NCBI GenBank assembly: GCA_014904985.1
Contig: MU129050.1
Span: 1-64,000 of the forward strand
From: Hydnum rufescens UP504
Taxonomy: Eukaryota; Basidiomycota; Agaricomycetes; Cantharellales; Hydnaceae
DNA length: 64,000 nucleotides
Direction: 5' to 3'
Made by a program: the position numbers and the translations under genes. The notes beneath the pieces were generated by a model. That model was not told the origin of the DNA, ran no database searches, and was given only the letters and a program-made list of their open reading frames with translations. Positions 20,275 to 32,930 of this stretch are shown here, piece by piece (position 1 is the stretch's first letter; the number at the start of each line of letters is the position of its first letter).

Positions 20275-23200
20275 ATGAACAACACAACGAAACATTTACT
20301 TCACCAGGGGGCGGCTCGTGTTCCCACTCCTCCTCTCACCACTTCCTCAGCACCTTCCTCATCGTCCCCAAGCAGTTCTCATCTTAACACCTCAATTCAA
20401 ACAAAAAGACGCAATCGCTCCAAATTCCCAACTGCCAAAGTTGTCGGTGTGGGTCTGAGTGGCATGATAATGACTGAGTCGAGCCGGATTGGAGGATATC
20501 CTTCTGGTCCCATCGTTTGGTCGACCTTCGTTGAATCATGCCCATTGGATATCGACTTCGAGCCCGAGCTTGTGCCTGAGGTTCATATACATCTCGACCA
20601 GGATAAACGTTCTCGTCATGCCCGACAGAAGCATGCCCAAGCCCGGCACTGGGGAGATGAGGTGCTACTGTCTTTGATTTGACCCTATATGAGCTTTCAA
20701 TGGGGGTGAGACGCAGGGGACAAGGTGGACCCAGCACCATTGCTATGCACCTGCAATGAAAAGCATCATGTACTGAGGGTTGTGTGTGTCCACATGGAGT
20801 ACCTGGAGTGTGTTCAACTCATCATCTGCAAACGCAATCCTGCTGCAGCCCAGCTCATACATTGAGGATTGTTCCCCTGCGCACCTTTGTCTCCGACATT
20901 GGCTGTCAACATGGATGTCCTAGAGTTTGCATTGGAACTCTTTGTTCGCATGGGTCCCAATGAGCAGGCATGGGCGGCCACCATGACGAAGTATCTCAAG
21001 GCTCGTGGCCATGAATTTGCCACTGCGGACTCACTTCGTCAGCAATTTGCTAATGCTTTGTCGCACTATCAAGTCCTTGTCCGTCTCGTCAACGCAGAGA
21101 TGGCGAAAATCATAGATTCCTTTCGTGACCCTTGCTGGTGCCCTCAGTGTCATCAAATTCCTTGACATCACTGCCCTCTGGGGCCCCAACATCCCTTGGG
21201 TCCTCAGGGCCTTCAGTGCCCTCAATTTCTTCTCTACCTTCTGTGGCCCTGACATCAGCAGGACCCCCGAATGTACCCAGTGCTAGATGAAATGACGCCA
21301 ATACCTTTTCGAAACTACACTAATGCACACAATTCTGCAGGGCATGTGCAAGATGGGCCAAGCATTTATTTGCAATCCTGGTGTCCCCTTTGTTTTGGGG
21401 GAAGTCACACCAGCAGACTAGGTGTCAGCACCATAGCATGTATTGATGCCAACTTCCAAATCAAACACAATTGTGACAAAGATCGGCAGAAGGGCTTTGA
21501 AGGCGAAACCAGAGCTAGAGACCCCGAGATCTTTTCGCCAAGAACGGTGGAGCTATCCCAAGTAGAGCTCAATATGATGGAAGCCTGTGTTAATGAGCTC
21601 CGACCAACAACGAAAACCCATGTCAACTCGGGGCAAAAACGAAAAGGACTGAGATGACAGAGGATGATCAAGCTGTCCCAGGTGAAGATGATGCAGTGGA
21701 ACCTGGGATGAATGTTCCGAACTCGGTTCTCGATATGTGTGGTGACTCTTTCATTGCAGCGGATGGCGATCACATTAAAGCTTCTACCCAGCGGTTTGAT
21801 GATACTGGGCTCATGGCCTTACTGTGTTGCCATGACATTGCCCTTTACGTTGCCAACATGCACACAGCTGGCGAGAAACAATTTTATGCATTTGCCCTCA
21901 TTGCGGCTCTTTTCAAGGAGTTGCCAGAATGGTGGACTGTGGGGATATTGTATGACATTGCATGTCAAATCCATCGAAGTCTCCTAAAATGGAACTTTAT
22001 GCCTGAATGGCATAGTTGCATTGTCTTTGGTGTCTCAGTCTTCCATGCATATGGCCACCAATGGACGTGCCAGCTATGGTATCATCCTCGGAAGTCAGAG
22101 ATCTGGGGCCTTTCTGATGGTGAAGGCTGTGAGAGGTTTTGGAGTGAACTCTGAAGACTTATTCCCTCTCTAAGGGTTATGGGCTATCACTGACGACTCT
22201 TTATCATTGACCTCCAGGTGGAGCACATTGATGAACTGAAGCAGCAGGGCCTGGTGAAATGGCTGCATGATCACACTTTATCTGCTCACAAGCGGGAAGG
22301 AGAGGCGACGGCAAGGCTTGGTGGGCAGTCTATCTCATACCTCCTGGATCAGTTCAAGTCACAATGAGCTTTCCAAAGCAAACTGATGCCCTGCCAGTTG
22401 AAAACCAAAGGAGCTCGTGCAATTGAGCACATCTTGTCCATGACACAGACTGCACAACCCCTGCAGATCCATCTCAAGGAAATGGTGGATGAGCTGGGAG
22501 AGCTTGCAACTGATAGCAGCACTGTGGTGGTGGAGGATGAGCTACGGGCAAAGATCAAGGCTATGCGGTCAAGTATAAAGCGCATTGAGAGTAACATCAA
22601 GAAAAAGATGGAGGAACTGCATCTCTCTGATTGGATGTCCCATAAAGAGTTGGATCGCCTTAAGACCGATAAATGGGTGAACCTACAGCTCAATATATGC
22701 ATTGTTCGAGATCAAATTCTGATAAAACTGCGAGCACAGAAGTTTGAACTTGCGGGATTGGATCATGCAGATACTGGCCACGAGCTTGACCACCAAGTGA
22801 AGGAGCATGTTGAAAAGGCAATGAAGAGCTAGGTCTCTGGAGTACAAGGGGCTCTAAAGTGATATGAGGAGATCTGAAGGGAGATGATGAAGCTTTGGGG
22901 GAAGGGGAGTGTTGCGGCGGATGCTTATATCCCCCCAGAGATATCCTTGTCTGTCTACAAGCTAGATGTAGATGAAGATATCTGGCAAGTACCTCATCAT
23001 GAGGATCTTGCAAACTTTCCTGATGAAGAGGTACCTGCATGGCTTAGAGATAAGGGGGTACGGGATGGGATACGAGCTGCCCAAGAGATTCTAAATTGCT
23101 GCCAGGAGCTGGAGTGTTGCAAGGCTGAATTCTCTAACTTACGTACATGGTTTATGACCCAATGTTCTGCCACATGGCACACATATACTCTTTCTTGTGG

Positions 23201-23607
23201 TATGTAATCTACATTTGGCTGTCATGATAGGGGTTGACTGAATTAGCCTCATTCTGCTAGATGCAGAGGTGAAGTTCTTTGCATTACTAGAGTTGCATCA
23301 CCTGCATGATTTGGTAGAGGCTTGGCAGAGGCATTCATCAGCAATGCTTGGGAGTGATGGCCAGATTGGCTGGATGAATCTTCCTGAGTGGCCTCCTCCC
23401 CTTTGTTATGGTAGGATTCAGATACTGTGTGGGCCTGTGTCCCCTGTGGCAAACTCACTGACAGGTGAGGCTGTGGATGGGGTCTCAGATGCTGCAAGCT
23501 CGGATGATGATGAAAATGGGGAATTAGAAGATGCACCTGTGCCGCAAGACATTGCATTCTTAGCTGCTCTTGATGCTCTTGAGGAGTTAGTTGGGGATGA
23601 TGCATGA
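20275..23607 (+). pseudogene. KDZ transposase (Kyakuja-Dileera-Zisupton family)
   Basis: In order: an N-terminal Ser-rich stretch; a Cys-containing segment leading to KRNPAAAQLIH and GLFPCAPLSPTLAVNMDVLE (near 20830-20930); the SLRQQFANALSHYQVL helix; and CPLCFGG with IACIDANFQIKH (near 21390-21460). Then come the catalytic core CHDIALYVANMHTAGEKQFY, GILYDIACQIH, FGVSVFHAYGHQWTCQL and LSDGEGCERFWSEL (21830-22150), and a helical C-terminal region (22390-23190) with an acidic end (SDAASSDDDENGELED). These are hallmark KDZ motifs. Stops and shifts between blocks may be introns (for example near 22155-22220 and 23205-23260) or decay; TGA codons are frequent. The gene would mobilise the TGGTCA-ended elements. 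Confidence 0.85.
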
Positions 23608-23941
23608 ATTGTTCTATTTGAATGTAATATCTTGTATTTTGTAAACTATGGTTGGTTTAACTTGGAAAAAAAATAGAGATCTGAGTTCTGTGTGTCCTAC
23701 TGTGGATTTGGGACAAGTTCACACATTTGGGCCCCATTGGTGCAGGCAGTTTGAATGTATCCACTTGGGTCCCATTTGGGCCCCACTTGGGCCCCATTTT
23801 GGGCCTCATTGCATTGATACTGCTCTTTAACTTTGGATTTGGGCCCTAGTGGGGCCCCAGTATTGTAGGACCTACTTAGGTACCAATTCATGGCACAGAT
23901 TTGGTACCTAACATAGGTAGTCAATGTGGTTGACCAGCCTG
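23608..23941. repeat. Right terminal region of KDZ transposon E0
   Basis: After the transposase stop come tandem TTGGGCCCCA words, the subterminal palindrome TTAGGTACCA...TGGTACCTAA and the end TTGACCAGCCTG. GGGCCC words in the same place also close KDZ copy D (42940-43140). The palindrome and terminus are also those of elements A and B. Confidence 0.65.
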
Positions 23942-24331
23942 GACCCCAAACCTGCCAAATGAACACCCGGCGAATGATGATCTGGCAAGCCAAACCTCAT
24001 GACCCACCCCACGACCCTGAACCCACCAAGCTGAACCCCATGACCCCAAACCTGGGGAACCAAGCCAAACCCCCCCACATGAAGGTGAGGTTTTTTCTTT
24101 GGCTGTGATCATGCAAGAAGAGCAGCCTCTGGCTGTTCTTCTTGGGCACATGGGTGAGCCCCACTGGGCAAGCCTATCAATGTATATAATAATAGTAGTA
24201 GTAATAATAATAATAATAATAAATAAATAAATAATCCATGGCTAGGGGCCCCCCAGGTCTGATATCTAGTTAGACCATATAAATGCAACCTTTGAAGTAT
24301 CTAATTAGATAGTGATAATTGGCTGACCAGG
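23942..24331. mobile_element. Right end of another twin-array element (E1), C-type terminus
   Basis: The sequence after the KDZ end looks like one array exon (Pro/Asn-type low complexity), a donor ATGAAG/GTGAGG near 24083, an intronic hairpin (GCAAGAAGAGCAGC...TTCTTCTTGGG) at about 24110-24150, an AT tract (24180-24235) and a terminus. Inverted, that terminus starts CAGCCTGGTCAGCCAATTAT. This matches the left end of element C at 26262. E0 is thus nested in E1, whose left end is outside the window. The TSD would be TCACCTGC (24332-24339) on this side. Confidence 0.65.
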
Positions 24332-26253
24332 CTGTCACCTGCAGCATTCTTGGCCCACATTGAGCATTCCCATTGCACACTGGTAAGTTGGCATTGAAAG
24401 ACAGGCCACTGCCCCAATTTGTTCCAGCCACTCACCTGAAAAATGGGGCAATGAGGCAAGGGATAAGCTCATTCCATTGCTGTGCCAACAATCTATGCAA
24501 TGCTGAGCCACATGACCCAGGTTGCTTGGCAGAGGCAGAAACTTCACCAACGAATAGTTGGTTCAGCCCATCACTCTCCAACATTATAATAGGGCTCCAG
24601 GCACCATTTTCACCCCATGACAATGGCAAATTGGGATGCATAGAGCCACCTCCCTCAAGACTTGCTGAAAGACCATATGTAGCCTGGCCTGGAGATGGGC
24701 AGGTCTGCTTGCATGTGGGATCAGCTGACCTATACAGCCATGTCTTGCCCAAATTGACATCCAGACATAGTCATCCATGTTTTTCATGAAGCCTTTGTTT
24801 TTTGGGCAATATGGGTGGCACATGAATCTGGTCAGCTGTAATGGTATTGGGTGGGATTGTAGGGCCAGGTAATGTGGCAGTCATGCCAATGGACCACAGA
24901 AACGATGCACCAAGACCAAGGTCTTCCAGTTCAGCTTGCATGTCAATGCCACTGGAGTGATGTGGACATTTGCAACTGGGGTGAGAATTTCTGGGGCAAG
25001 CAGCTGGGTTTTCCAAGGGAGAAAATTTTTGAAGGGAGTTTGTTGACAATGAATCCAGGGCATCACCAAAAGAGTCTGGAAGAACAAATGAATCAAGGGC
25101 AGTCACTGGGTTGTCAGCTTTCTCATGCAATCATCATGGCCATCATGGCCATTGTGACCTTTGTGGGTTCATTGCAGTGATACCAGTCAAAGAATTTGTG
25201 GATATGGAATTTGAGTTTGAAGCAATCACAGATGAAGCAGCTACAATCTGTATGGATCTGCAGTGGGAAGAAGAGTGTGGATTTGAGGAACCACTAGTAG
25301 GTGGTAATGTTGAAGTGTTCAAGGGGTTGGAGATGTGGAATATGTGGTTTCCATCCTGTCCAGCTTGTAGTACAGATTTCAGGAGTGGATGTCGGGTAGT
25401 GGGTTCCCACTCAAGAGAGTTTGAGTTTCTTATTCTATGCAAGCAGCCTGGGCCTTGTTGGGATTGGCAACTCATGGACATATGGAGTTCAGAGGAGTTA
25501 CTTATGCTCACATAAGTCACAACCTCCCATCACCACATTTCTCACTGGTGGGAAGGCTGATGGAATGAGCACTGACAACAGGCCAAGGAACATTGGATGT
25601 AGGAGAAATTGTAGACTGATGACAACACCAATAGATGAATCAGGCTAAGGAATCAAGAGGCAAGCACAAAACATGTGAAAGGAAATGGGAGACAGCCATG
25701 AGAAAACTTTTGGTAGAGTGAGTGAAGCAACAATGAGGTACCAATGAGGTACCAATGAGGTACCAATGAGGTAATGAGGCAAAGAGGCAACAAGGCAACC
25801 AGGCAAATGTGATCCCACTGAGTTTTTCCTTAGGCATTACTGGACTGTGGGACCTCTAAGAAGGGTATAGAGAGCCCCAATGTCATTGTGGATCTCAGTG
25901 ACATCTGTATGAAGTCCAGAAACTGCATTCTGAAGCATGGCCATCTCCAACTACATATTGGCAACCTCAGCCCTTAGTTGTTCAACCACCAAAATGATCT
26001 ATTGTGAGGGAAATTGTAAAAAAGTGATAATCCACACTAGAGGACAAAAGGTTGCACATCAGGGGTGCCATACATCACCCTTCATGTTTCTGCAGCAACA
26101 GAGGAACACAGGAAATTACAGGTGGCTGACTTGGCAGGTGATGACAATTTTGGGAATGATGGCACATGTTGGGCTAGGCACTTTGAGGGGGAATCTGTAA
26201 GACATACACTCAGTTTGAATTATCTATACATGAAAATCATATATTGTAATGCA
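24332..26253 (-). other. Flanking DNA between two twin-array elements; decayed minus-strand coding sequence
   Basis: Overlapping minus-strand frames run from about 25640 down to 24340. The upstream part (25143-25520) is Ser/Asn-rich. The next (24771-25130) contains CPRNSHPSCKCPHHSSGIDM, and the last frames (24372-24823) have many Trp, Cys and His with stops. It looks like a single mutated gene of unknown family. A run of GAGGTACCAAT repeats lies at about 25731-25775. From 25900 to 26250 nothing is recognised. This sequence resumes after element C at 56097. Confidence 0.35.
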
Positions 26254-26479
26254 TACTGGGTCAGCCTGGTCAGCCAATTATCAGTATCTAACTAGATACT
26301 TCAAAGGTTGCATTTATATGCTCTAACTAGATATCAGACCCAGGGGGCCCCAGGGGCCCCTGCAATTCAGTCGAGGGGGCCAGTCAAGCAGCCCAGGGGC
26401 CCCTGGGGCCCCTAGCCATTAGGATTATTTATTTATTATTTATTCATTTATTCATTATTATATACACTAGGCTCACCCA

Positions 26480-26849
26480 GTGGGGCTTACCCATGCACCC
26501 AAGAAGAGCAGCCAGAGGCTGCTCTTCTTGCGCAATGTACTTAAGGAAAATAAATACCAGGGGGGACTCACCATATATAGGACCACTCATTGGGCACATT
26601 TGGTTCTTGTCTGGTGCATTGCTGTTTGTTACATCGCCCTTTGGCATGTTGCTATCCATTGTGTTGCCCTTTGGTATGTTGCCATTTGGGCCCTTGTTCA
26701 TTTGTGGGTTTTCATTGTGGCCACAATCTAGAGTAATAATAGATATATTAGTACAAATATTCAAAGCAGCGCAAAAAGAGCAGCTTTTGCGGCTCTTTTT
26801 GTGCAGGTGTAGCTACTGGGGTGTGGGGACTCACCTTAAATTGTACCGC
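26480..26849 (-). other. Element C left array, outer part (2 introns)
   Basis: Intronic hairpins at about 26501-26532 (AAGAAGAGCAGCC...GGCTGCTCTTCTT) and 26770-26804 (GCAAAAAGAGCAGC...GCTCTTTTTGTGC) carry minus-strand donors (AAG/GTGAGTCCCC near 26828) and an acceptor (TCTAG near 26728). The array is broken by element B at 26850 and resumes at 46062. The terminal part 26262-26480 holds palindromic GGGGCCCC words and an ATTTATT-rich tract. Confidence 0.65.
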
Positions 26850-27239
26850 CACCTTGGTCAGTCATCTAAGCCTACCTAGTTAGGTACCACTTCCGGGGCA
26901 GATAATGGTACCTAAGTAGGTCCCATCACTATTTCAGCCGAAATGGCCATTTTTATGATTTCACCTCCTGGCCCAGCATTGGCAAAATGGCCAAAAATTG
27001 GCTGAAACTGGGACTTGGAGGATCAAGCCTTAGACTTACATGACCTTGAGCTATGCAGGCTTATCAGGGTTAATCACCATTATTATTATTATATTCCCTC
27101 TGGTGTCCCATTTATACTGTAATTATTTATTTATTATCATTATGATCATACATACCCAGGTGGGGGCAGTATTTGTTCAGCAGTCTCATCTTTTGTTCTT
27201 ATTAATGTATGTACATGTATTTATTTTATTTAAAAATTC

Positions 27240-28847
27240 AATAAAAAAAGACCACACCCTAGCAGGTGTGGTACTGTCCATTGCTTCCTCAGAAGTTCAG
27301 ATGGGGGGTTGCCCGGTGTTCAGATGCGGGTTCAGGGGACACACTGCTGGGGTGTTGGGTGGTATCTATTGCACAAGAATCTAGGAAAATATAATTAAAT
27401 ATAAGTTAAAAATTCAAAAAAAAAAACATACTTAGTAGCACCACACACATGCCCTAAGGGGTGTGTGGTGCTTTCCATTGCTTGATCGGGGGTTTGGCTG
27501 GCTCATCAGTGGCCATTGGGGGGGGGTGAGGTTCAGCAGTTCACCATTGGGTGGGTCATTTGGACGGGTCATGGGTCCTCGTTGGGGTGGGTCATCATTT
27601 TGGGAGCTTCTAAAATAATCATACACATTAGTAAAAAAAATTCAAAGTGATGCAAAAGGAGCAGCTTGTGCTGCTCCTTTTGCATCACTGTAGATATAGA
27701 AAATAAAATAAAAATACCTTGTAGTACCACACAGCCACTTTGGCGGTGTGTGGTACTTGTTTTGGCCCACAGTCATGGGTTCTTGGATTGGGTTGTGGGT
27801 GACTGCACACATTTCTTTTTCATCTTGGAGGTGGGGTTTCATGTATCGAGGGGAGACCTAGAATAATCAATAATATGTTAGTTTGAAAAAAAAAAAAAAA
27901 ACAGAAGCAGCCCCCAAAGAGCAGCTACTGCTGCTCTTTGGGCGCTATTGTATGAGAAACTCACTAGCTATTACCACACACCCGTGGCAGCGGGTGTGTG
28001 GTACTGTATTTCATCTGTCATTGCATATGTTGTGGGTGTTTGGGCACTGAGCTCTTGGATTGGGTTGCAGGTGGCTGTGCATGTCCCTTTTTTGTGTGGG
28101 GGGTTTTTGCGCTGGGGGATGGATCAATCAGTAAATAACATGTTAATTTAGAATTTAAAAAGAAAAAACAAAGGAAGCACCAAAAGAGCAGCTCTTGCTG
28201 CTCTTTTGGTGCTTTCCTACATCCTGTAATTAAAAACTTACAAGGTATTACCACACACCCGCTGCAGCAGGTGTGTGGTACACGATTTCATTGATCTCGT
28301 TGATCATCATGTTCAGGGGGCAGGCACTCAGGGCTTGGGTGGCTTGTCTGTGTGTGGGTTTTCACATAGGGAAGGGACCTAGAACAATGAATAATAATAC
28401 ATTAGTAAAAAAAAAAGAAAACAGAGGTGCCAAAAGAGCAGCTTCTGCTGCTCTTTTGGCACCAATGGGATTACTAGTAGACATACCTAATATTACCACA
28501 CACCTGCTGAAGCGGGTGTGTGGTTTGTCCAGCACTTGTGTCATTGCCATTTGTGGGTCTCGTTTGGCAGGCAGGTTGTTGTTCTCCTGTGTTTGTTCAT
28601 TGGGGTCATGGGTCCTGAGTTCAGATGACAACCTAGAAATAATACATCAGTAACAAAGAAAAAAAGAAAAAAGAAAGGCCATGCAAAAGGAGCAGTGTAT
28701 GCTGCTCCTTTTGCATGGTTGTACTTACCATGGAATTCCCACACACCTGCTTCGGCAGGTGTGTGGTTTGTCTGGGGCCCCTGCAGCCTCACATTGTGCA
28801 TTCCTGTTCCTGGGTTTCATCTGGGGGGGGTGTTCTTGGCACAATGT
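27240..28847 (-). other. Element B left array, outer part
   Basis: Minus-strand units have intronic hairpins at about 27651-27682, 27909-27937, 28180-28210, 28429-28464 and 28684-28715. Their stems vary in a matched way: CCAAAGAGCAGC...GCTGCTCTTTGG, CCAAAAGAGCAGC...GCTGCTCTTTTGG, GCAAAAGGAGCAG...CTGCTCCTTTTGC. Exonic hairpins (for example 28499-28523) precede donors. Two outer GC hairpins without an intron hairpin lie at 27250-27275 and 27440-27475. The array is interrupted by KDZ copy D at 28856 and resumes at 43149. Confidence 0.7.
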
Positions 28848-29136
28848 GTTTCGGCCACCTTGGTCTGCCACTTTTTTCACCTACCTTAGGCCAAAAAATG
28901 AGGCATTTTTCCTACCTAAGAAGGCCCAAGCCCATAAGAACCCAATTGGGCCCAACCAGGCTCTTTGATCCCTGGTTCCATATCTCTTTTGGGCTCAACT
29001 TGGATTTATTTGGGCTCAATCCTTAGGGACTTGGCAGCATCATCCTCATCATCCTCGCCCAGATCAGCCAGGACTACTGTTGACAAATCCATATTATATG
29101 TATTATATACTACAACAAATCAATGATAGCTACAAG

Positions 29137-32100
29137 TCACCATAGTTGAAGAAATCCTCCTGCATTTGGGTCTTGCAATCCAGGAGGGAATTGGCCCGCG
29201 AAGTTCGAGTGGAGAGGAGGGAGTGGGGCCACACCAGGTTGCTGGAAAAAATCACTGGGCTGCTGTGTAAGGTCATGGCCCATGGCCTCCAAACCTGCTA
29301 GTGGTCTGCCACTGAGGTTGAATGAGAAAGGGGTCAAAGACATTGAATGCATAGAGAGAGTATCAATTGGTGGTGATAGTTCCAAACCATATCCGATTGG
29401 TGCTGTGTGATTGGAAGGTCCTTTGGCGCTTGATCCTGGATCCTGTGGGAAGTTGAGTGGAACTGGGCTTGGTGAGTCATTGGCACTGTCAGGGATTGTC
29501 GCAGACAATTTTGGGCCATTCTTCTTTTTCTTCTGTCTCTGCCCAACATCTTCAACATCACCTGCCCCACCCTCATGAAGTCCCTCAGCATCCCTGCTCC
29601 CAATCATGCCTACACCTCCCTCTACACCAGGCCTCTTCCTCTTCCCTACAGATTCTTTGGCCTCTTGTCCACCTTCTGGAGTGGGATCCTTTACTGCCAC
29701 ACCAATGGACCAGTCTTTTGAATCGATTGCCTTATCCACACTGCCAATGGTGTGCTGAACTCACCCACAATGATCAATCATGATGGGCAACAGGGCCTCA
29801 TCAATGTCAGATGTGGATTCAGGAAGTTCTTCAATCCAGATCTGGCACCTGGCAGAACGATTGAAGGCCTCGTACATCTTGCTCCAATGCAATGTGCAGT
29901 GTAGAAGATGCTTTATCGCTCTGCAGAAATTACTAACACCACCAGATGTTGGTTAAGGTTATAGGGATTGGGAATGAAAAGGTATGGGAGGGGCTCAGGT
30001 TAGTCTCAATGGGTTGATTGGCTTACTAGGTATGGAAATGATATGGATGACTCTGATATGACGTAATGTTTCTGACTCTAGCTGGACTACTTGTATCACA
30101 ATTGTCGAATTGAAACTTAGAAGCTATTTCTGATTTTAAACTTTTATGGGCTTGAACCTATTATCGTATGATTCAGGGCTTAGACATCTAGCACACCTAC
30201 ACTGAGGGTCCTACAACTATCTACAACTTCTCGTTGTTGCTCTGAGTATGCCTTTCAGTTACTTGGCCACTTGAATTTCTCATCTGTAACTACTTTATTT
30301 CGAGGGGAGTCTTATCTAAAAGCTACCTAAAACTACAAAATTCAATTCCTTATATGTATTTTTGGATGTCTGTGTACTTTTCTGCACCAAAGTCTGTGTG
30401 ATGTTTGGAATGGCACAGTTGTGGGACGTTTGGATGACTAAATCAGGCTGAGTCATATCTTTTGCTTAGTCATACAAATAGCTTTGTCATACTTTTTGAG
30501 TCCGGGTTTTTGATTACAAATCTTGGTTACATAAGCATATTTTTTGACATGTAGAAAACTTTTTTATTTTGTTTGTCGAATGGAGTTATTTCAACTGAGT
30601 TTCCTTGATATCTTTGGGCAGTAGCAAGATAAGGTTGTCCTAAACACTCCAACAGATCATTGATCGAGGTCTAAGGTCAGAGCGCATCCAAACTCGCGTT
30701 TTCAAATACTAGCCAGTTATTCCTCCCACAGCGGTACTTGTCTGAGATCCAGCTTCCTAACAGCAGGAATTCTTCCACGGTTGGAAGACCCTCCATCCGG
30801 ACTCTGTTAATCCGCAACAGCCTCAGGATCTCCATCCACTTCATCGTCTTCACCTTTGGCAGCATGTAACAATCCAAGAGCTTCCACATCCTTTGCGTGC
30901 AGGCTGCCTTAGTCTTATGCATGTCATGGGTCTCTGCCAATCGTTGGTTTTGTGAACACCTTTCTTCAAAAGCATTGACCTTGTTTTGGCACATCTGCTC
31001 AGTGAGAATGTATTTATACACATTTGTGAGGTGTTTGGTTGGGTTGAAGTTAGATTTGTACCATGACTCCATTTGAGGTGAGTTCATGGCGGCAGTATTT
31101 CGACCATGGGCAGCCGCAGATGCTGCACAGTCAGATATCATGATGTAGAATGTGTGGATACCAGAGTTCAAAAGTGCCTTTCCATCTGCATTCCATCATC
31201 ATTGCGCCGATTCCATCAACTTCGCAACGTCCCCTCCTGACTGCCCTAGCTTCTTTCCCACCTCAGCTTTCTTCCCACTGTGCTCTGACCTGAGCTGCTC
31301 CACCTCTGCTGTCCACATTTCGGAGTCAGACCCGCCCATGTTGGATTTTAGGAGTTCGTACTCCTTCCTTGCATGATCATGTGAAACATACTTGTTTTTG
31401 TCTACAACGTACTACTGTGTAAGGATATAATTATACATAGAAGGATAAACAATATGAACCTTTGAGATTTTTTAGAAATGCATTCCATGCATTACCCCCA
31501 CATCGGCGCTCTGGTGTTGACATTTCCCAGTTACCAATTTTCATCAATTGCGAGACAGATCGACTGAGGCAAGTCCCACATGGTTTGAGCTTGTCCTCCA
31601 TGAAGTTGTGAAACATGTTCTTCACCTCCTTGATTTCCTCATTGTGGAGTTTGCATTTGGTAAACTGCATGTTCGCAACATTTCCATCCATGAAAAGGCT
31701 CTCATCCACTTCAGATACGTCATCCTTGTCATCCTCATCATCGTCGCAGGCAAAAGAAACTTGCTTTCCCCACCGAGAATGCCTCACAATATCTTCTTCA
31801 TCTTCATCTTCTTCATCCAAGGCACGCAAACGAAGAACTCATCAAGAAAAACGCCCAGGTGAAGGTTGAGTATCACTATCTGATCCTTCATGAGGATCCA
31901 GTGGATGCTGGTTATATTCCTCAGTGGAGGATTTTAGCAATAACAATGTCTGCTGCCTGTCATTGGCAGCAGGCTCATGCTGCCAATCTGGAAGCGAGTC
32001 CATATGAGAGTTTAGAGGCGGTGGGGAACGTAGATCTTGAGTGGGATTCATGCAAGTCTCTGACCTGGTGCAAAAGGTGATAAGGGCATCAGATACCAAG

Positions 32101-32930
32101 TTAGATGTATGTGTGGGTTTAGGATCATCTCTCACTTTATTCATAGTTCCAAAGCTTCTACAAGATGTTCCATTTTTGTCCCAAAATAGACAGGATTCAG
32201 ACTGCATTTCTCGACGAAGAATGCAAGGCCTTCTACAATCCCTAGTGTACCACTGGAGCCGCGTCTGATTCCATCAACTACCGCATTCATTGGTATGTCC
32301 ACATGGAGAACGCAATTCAGTACTGGATCTAGTTCTTCCCAGTCCTCATCACGATCTGCCCCACTGCCCCCAAATGCAGCCGGGATATCCTCTGGGTGAT
32401 TGGCATCCCACAGACAGGTCACACCACATTCATTAGCATCCTGCTCAGGCACACTGGAAGGGAGCTGTTTGATGAGGGTATGGGCATGATCAAGCAATGC
32501 TACTACATCATGTGAAGTAAGGGCGTGATCTGCCCTGGCAGATGTGACGGGTGAATGGATGGCAGGGAGCAAGGGGACATTCCGAGCAGGTTGGACTCCA
32601 GACATAGGAGGGGGAGTGAGCGAAGGTAGTGGCCTACTCAGCGACTGAGTATGAAGGACTCGAGGAGGTAGCTCAACTGACAAGATGTGACCTCTATTGG
32701 GAGCGGATGCCATAGAAGTCGAAGCCAAAGCTCCCTGCGGGACTCGAGGAGATTTAGACAAAGGGGCAGTTACTGATTTGGACTGGGATGATCAGATGCT
32801 TGCCGCCTTAGACTTGGATGATGAAGCATTTTGTGATTTGGGCCCCAAAGAGGCACTTGTTGACTTGGCCTTAGAAGAACGGGTCTTTGCTGAGAGTGCT
32901 GAGGGCACTTCAGCCTTATTAGAATGAGTC
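29137..32930 (-). pseudogene. Hypothetical KDZ-associated gene (multi-exon, split by a solo LTR)
   Basis: From 32930 downward: a Ser/Lys-rich start with one TGA near 32787 in an otherwise open frame. Next come 32141-32761 (TSHDVVALLDHAHTLIKQLP, then an acidic DRDEDWEELDPVLNCVLHVD) and 31431-31829 (acidic DDDEDDKDDVSEVDESLF, then RRCGGNAWNAFLKNL). Then 30731-31171 has GIHTFYIMISDCAASAAAHG, and 29137-29760 has KRKRPG and KKKKNGPK nuclear-signal-like stretches. RCGGNAWNAFL and GIHTFYIMI recall a family of basidiomycete hypothetical proteins. The solo LTR 29900-30730 lies within one exon, and the frame continues across it. Function unknown. Confidence 0.45.
29900..30730 (+). mobile_element. Solo LTR, 831-bp family, copy 1
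   Basis: Starts TGTAGAAGATGC and ends CCTCCCACA, with 4-bp flanks GCAG and GCGG. It matches 53167-53996 in inverted orientation along its full length with few differences. In each copy the flanking DNA reads on across the insertion. No internal region is present. The family is unknown; the TGT...ACA ends and 4-bp TSD indicate an LTR retrotransposon. Confidence 0.75.

Larger units (their letters stand above)
1..23941 (+). mobile_element. KDZ transposon E0, right-hand part (left end outside window)
   Basis: A KDZ transposase gene (20275-23607, plus strand) is followed by a terminus ending TTGACCAGCCTG at 23941. Just inside the end is a subterminal palindrome of the form TTAGGTACCA...TGGTACCTAA (about 23877-23915). 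The same end structure closes elements A and B. The left terminus and its duplication are not in the window, so the TSD cannot be checked. Sequence from 1 to 3615 and from 17469 to 23941 is the body of this element. A hAT transposon (3624-17460) is inserted in it. Accessory reading frames occur on both strands (372-1890 minus, 17815-18438 plus, 18457-19518 minus). Confidence 0.65.

Noticed and set aside
24340..25640. TET/JBP dioxygenase gene, known to travel with fungal KDZ elements
   Set aside because: I looked for the HxD and downstream His/Arg motifs and could not identify them in the decayed frames.
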